From NCBI GenBank assembly GCA_002427735.1, contig DIYP01000006.1, forward strand, positions 62,001 to 126,000: a stretch of DNA of 64,000 bases, written 5' to 3'. Position 1 is the first letter of the stretch, and each line of letters starts with the position of its first letter. The notes beneath the pieces are model-generated. The model did not search any database and was not told where the DNA came from. It saw only the letters and a list, made by a program, of their open reading frames with translations. The translations under genes and the position numbers were made by a program. Positions 61,911-64,000 of this stretch are shown one piece after another. This DNA is from Flavobacteriales bacterium UBA6051 (lineage in GTDB: Bacteria; Bacteroidota; Bacteroidia; Flavobacteriales_D; Crocinitomicaceae).

Positions 61911-63158
61911 CTATCGAACTTTTAATGTTACAATGGTTACTACAGCCAAAAGAATGGCTACAATCCAGAAGCGCGAGACAATCTTTGCTTCATGTAAGCC
62001 TTTCTTCTGATAATGATGGTGAAGAGGAGCCATTAAGAATACACGGCGGCCTTCTCCGAACTTTTTCTTGGTGTACTTAAACCATCCAACTTGTATCATT
62101 ACCGATACATTTTCAATGATGAATACACCACAGAGAATAGGAATCAATAATTCTTTTCGAATGGCAATCGCAAATACAGCGATAATTCCCCCAATTGCTA
62201 GGCTTCCAGTGTCTCCCATGAATACTTGGGCAGGAAATGAGTTGTACCAAAGGAAGCCAATACAGGCACCGACGAATGCTGAAATGAAGATGACCATTTC
62301 TTCTGCCCCCGGTATGTACATCACGTCCAGATAGTCTGCAAAATGAACGTTGGTCGATACGTAGGCGAGAATGGCTAAAGAAATACCTATGATAGCCGAT
62401 GTGCCTGTGGCCAGTCCGTCGAGTCCATCTGTAAGATTTGCACCATTTGAGATGAAGACAACAATTACGATTACGACGGGAATAAAGAGCAGCCAGCCCC
62501 ATGTTCCCATCCAGTCTCCTACGAGCCAGTTGTAATTGAACTCATTGTTTTTGATGAATGGAATTGTAGTTGTCATGTCATCCGTTTCGATCCATTTTGA
62601 TTCAATAGTATCGTCCTCATCGACGTGCATTTTAGTAACAAAAGTTTCTCCTGGCTGAAGTGTATAATTGGCGTCTACTTTTTTGTGAACCACCACATCA
62701 GGGTGGAAGTAAAGGATGCATCCAACGATGATTCCAACCCCAACTTGTCCTACTACTTTAAACTTTCCGGCAAGTCCGGCTTTGTTCTTTTTGAATACTT
62801 TGATATAATCATCGATGAACCCAATTGCGCCAAGCCAAACAGTAGCAATGAGCATGGTAATCACATAGATGTTTTCGAGTCGAGCAAACAGTAATGTTGG
62901 AATAAGGATTGCTGCCAAGATGATTAGCCCTCCCATTGTTGGGGTTCCAGCCTTTGACAATTGACCTTCAAGCCCTAGATCGCGAACGGTTTCTCCAATT
63001 TGTTGTTTTTGAAGAAGTCCTATCAGACGCTTTCCGAAAAACATGGAGACGAATAAAGACGATATCAGTGCCATGGCTGCCCGAAAGGAGATGTAGTCGA
63101 AAAGCCCAGCGCCTGGGAAGTTGAATGTATCTAAATAATCAAATAAGTAATACAGCAT
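61911..63158 (-). CDS. mraY: Phospho-N-acetylmuramoyl-pentapeptide transferase MraY
   Basis: A 415-residue membrane enzyme transferring phospho-MurNAc-pentapeptide to undecaprenyl phosphate (lipid I). About ten helices. Motifs: SKAGTPTMGGL, FIDDYIKVFKKNKAGL (Asp pair), ANLTDGLDGLATG, and FLMAPLHHHYQKKGL (the HHH triad). An insert of about 70 residues after residue 165 (KKVDANYTLQPGETF..., ending NNEFNYNW) is the extra segment typical of Bacteroidota MraY. ATG overlaps the murE stop by one base (TAATG). Confidence 0.98.
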   Translation of the reverse strand: MLYYLFDYLDTFNFPGAGLFDYISFRAAMALISSLFVSMFFGKRLIGLLQKQQIGETVRDLGLEGQLSKAGTPTMGGLIILAAILIPTLLFARLENIYVITMLIATVWLGAIGFIDDYIKVFKKNKAGLAGKFKVVGQVGVGIIVGCILYFHPDVVVHKKVDANYTLQPGETFVTKMHVDEDDTIESKWIETDDMTTTIPFIKNNEFNYNWLVGDWMGTWGWLLFIPVVIVIVVFISNGANLTDGLDGLATGTSAIIGISLAILAYVSTNVHFADYLDVMYIPGAEEMVIFISAFVGACIGFLWYNSFPAQVFMGDTGSLAIGGIIAVFAIAIRKELLIPILCGVFIIENVSVMIQVGWFKYTKKKFGEGRRVFLMAPLHHHYQKKGLHEAKIVSRFWIVAILLAVVTIVTLKVR

Positions 63159-64000
63159 TATTTATCGAGTTTTGTGAATAGTTCTTTTAATGTGGCCATG
63201 TCATCAAAGTCATGTTTAACACCTTTGATCTCCTGGTATTTTTCATGTCCTTTTCCCGCTACTAGAATGATGTCATTGCTTTCCGCCATAGACACTGCAG
63301 TTTTTATCGCTTGTTCTCGGTCAATGATGGATAGCGTCTTTTTAAAGTGCGTCCCATCGACACCAGTCATCATGTCTTCAATGATAGTGTTAGGGTCTTC
63401 CGACCTTGGGTTGTCTGAAGTCAAGATTACTTTGTCGGAAAGATTGCAGGCGATTGATGCCATTTCCGGGCGTTTTGTCTTGTCTCTATCTCCGCCGCAT
63501 CCGACTACCGTGAATACTGTTTCGTTCTTGGTTCGGATGTTTTCTATGGTACGCAATACATTGTCAAGTGCATCAGGTGTGTGCGCATAATCTACAATTG
63601 CCGTAATTCCTCCATTGCTACGGATATATTGAAAGCGACCGTCTACCGAGTTTAGTTGACTCAGAACTGTGAGCACTTCTGTTTCGTCGTCGCCCAGTTC
63701 TTGGCTAATAGCGAAAACTGCCAGAAGATTGTATGCGTTAAAATCACCGATCAGCTTGGTCCATAGTTCCTTACCGTTAATGGAGAGCACAAGCCCTGAG
63801 AACTGGTTTTCCAGTACTTTAGCTTTATAATCAGCCATAGACTTTAATGCATACGAGCGTTTTTTGGCTGACGTATTTTGCAGCATAACATCTCCGTTTT
63901 TATCATCCAAATTGGTCAATGCAAATGCGGCTTTCGGAAGCATATCAAAGAATGATTTCTTAACACCAATGTATTCTTTGAATGTTTTGTGATAATCGAG
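63158..64000 (-). CDS. murE: UDP-MurNAc-tripeptide ligase MurE (5' part outside window)
   Basis: The frame is open to the right edge, so the N-terminal half lies outside; about 280 residues are seen. The visible part begins inside the central domain (YHKTFKEYIGVKKSFFDML, FALTNLDDKNG) and includes LFAVFAI-like YNLLAVFAI, VDGRFQYI, VDYAHTPDALDNVL and the DNPRSEDPN motif that reads meso-diaminopimelate as the third residue (DNPR, family knowledge), then GKGHEKYQ. This suggests DAP-type peptidoglycan. It is first of the visible dcw genes and probably follows pbp/mraW genes upstream. Confidence 0.97.
   Translation of the reverse strand, partial: LDYHKTFKEYIGVKKSFFDMLPKAAFALTNLDDKNGDVMLQNTSAKKRSYALKSMADYKAKVLENQFSGLVLSINGKELWTKLIGDFNAYNLLAVFAISQELGDDETEVLTVLSQLNSVDGRFQYIRSNGGITAIVDYAHTPDALDNVLRTIENIRTKNETVFTVVGCGGDRDKTKRPEMASIACNLSDKVILTSDNPRSEDPNTIIEDMMTGVDGTHFKKTLSIIDREQAIKTAVSMAESNDIILVAGKGHEKYQEIKGVKHDFDDMATLKELFTKLDK

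Overview
The window is a 64-kb chromosomal segment of a Bacteroidota bacterium, most likely from the order Flavobacteriales. Supporting evidence is the set of type IX secretion (T9SS) cargo with type A or type B sorting domains, a PorP/SprF-family protein, an IPExxxVDY-type gene beside pyruvate kinase, a MraY with the Bacteroidota insert, and a FtsZ ending in the NSFLHDNVD-like tail. Promoters follow the TTTG-N19..21-TAnnTTTG form and Shine-Dalgarno signals are weak. No phage, insertion sequence, CRISPR array or rRNA was seen. One tRNA (anticodon CAT) is present at 43106-43179.

Left part (1-15.3 kb): a 5'-truncated BNR/sortilin-like beta-propeller protein, an Old Yellow Enzyme, a large von Willebrand A protein, a coupled group (YbjQ-like protein, a 44-residue membrane peptide, an alpha/beta hydrolase), full-length glycine decarboxylase (gcvP), a T9SS type B cargo coupled to a PorP/SprF protein with an extraordinary Arg/His tail, and pyruvate kinase with its IPExxxVDY-type partner. 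Next (15.6-25.5 kb): a TonB protein, three small exported proteins of unknown function, a GIN-domain lipoprotein, class I fumarase, a 51-residue membrane peptide, a DUF1295 membrane enzyme coupled to a radical SAM/SPASM protein whose N-terminus seems to lack a usual start codon, and a TPR-SpoIIE phosphatase.

Middle (25.5-43.2 kb): a TetR-reductase operon with a visible promoter and palindromic operator, a PKD-rich T9SS type B protein, a LytS-like kinase with its LytTR regulator followed by a 1504-residue T9SS type A adhesin-like protein built of about ten 72-residue modules, heme A synthase, a TauE/SafE transporter, a second modular T9SS type B protein, and the tRNA.

Right part (43.2-52.2 kb): a Tat-exported flavin amine oxidase with a lipobox, an AraC regulator, an exported metallo-beta-lactamase-fold protein, a holin-like pair that may be one frameshifted gene, and a four-gene locus at 49.5-52.2 kb. 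That locus encodes a small protein ending in a CPxxC/NPLN tail, an integral membrane protein, a NarX/DesK-type histidine kinase and a LuxR-type response regulator. It is preceded by a near-perfect 16-bp direct repeat and is the strongest candidate here for an uncharacterised system.

The last 11.7 kb is the division and cell wall (dcw) cluster on the minus strand, in transcription order murE (partial), mraY, murD, an unrecognised 156-residue gene, ftsW, murG, murC, ftsQ, ftsA, ftsZ, yqeY. Most junctions overlap or nearly touch, so it is probably one long operon making peptidoglycan precursors and the Z-ring. Five gene junctions in the window use the same 1-nt TAATG stop/start overlap, which suggests coupling by reinitiation. 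Family assignments are from recognition of the translated sequence; no database search was run.
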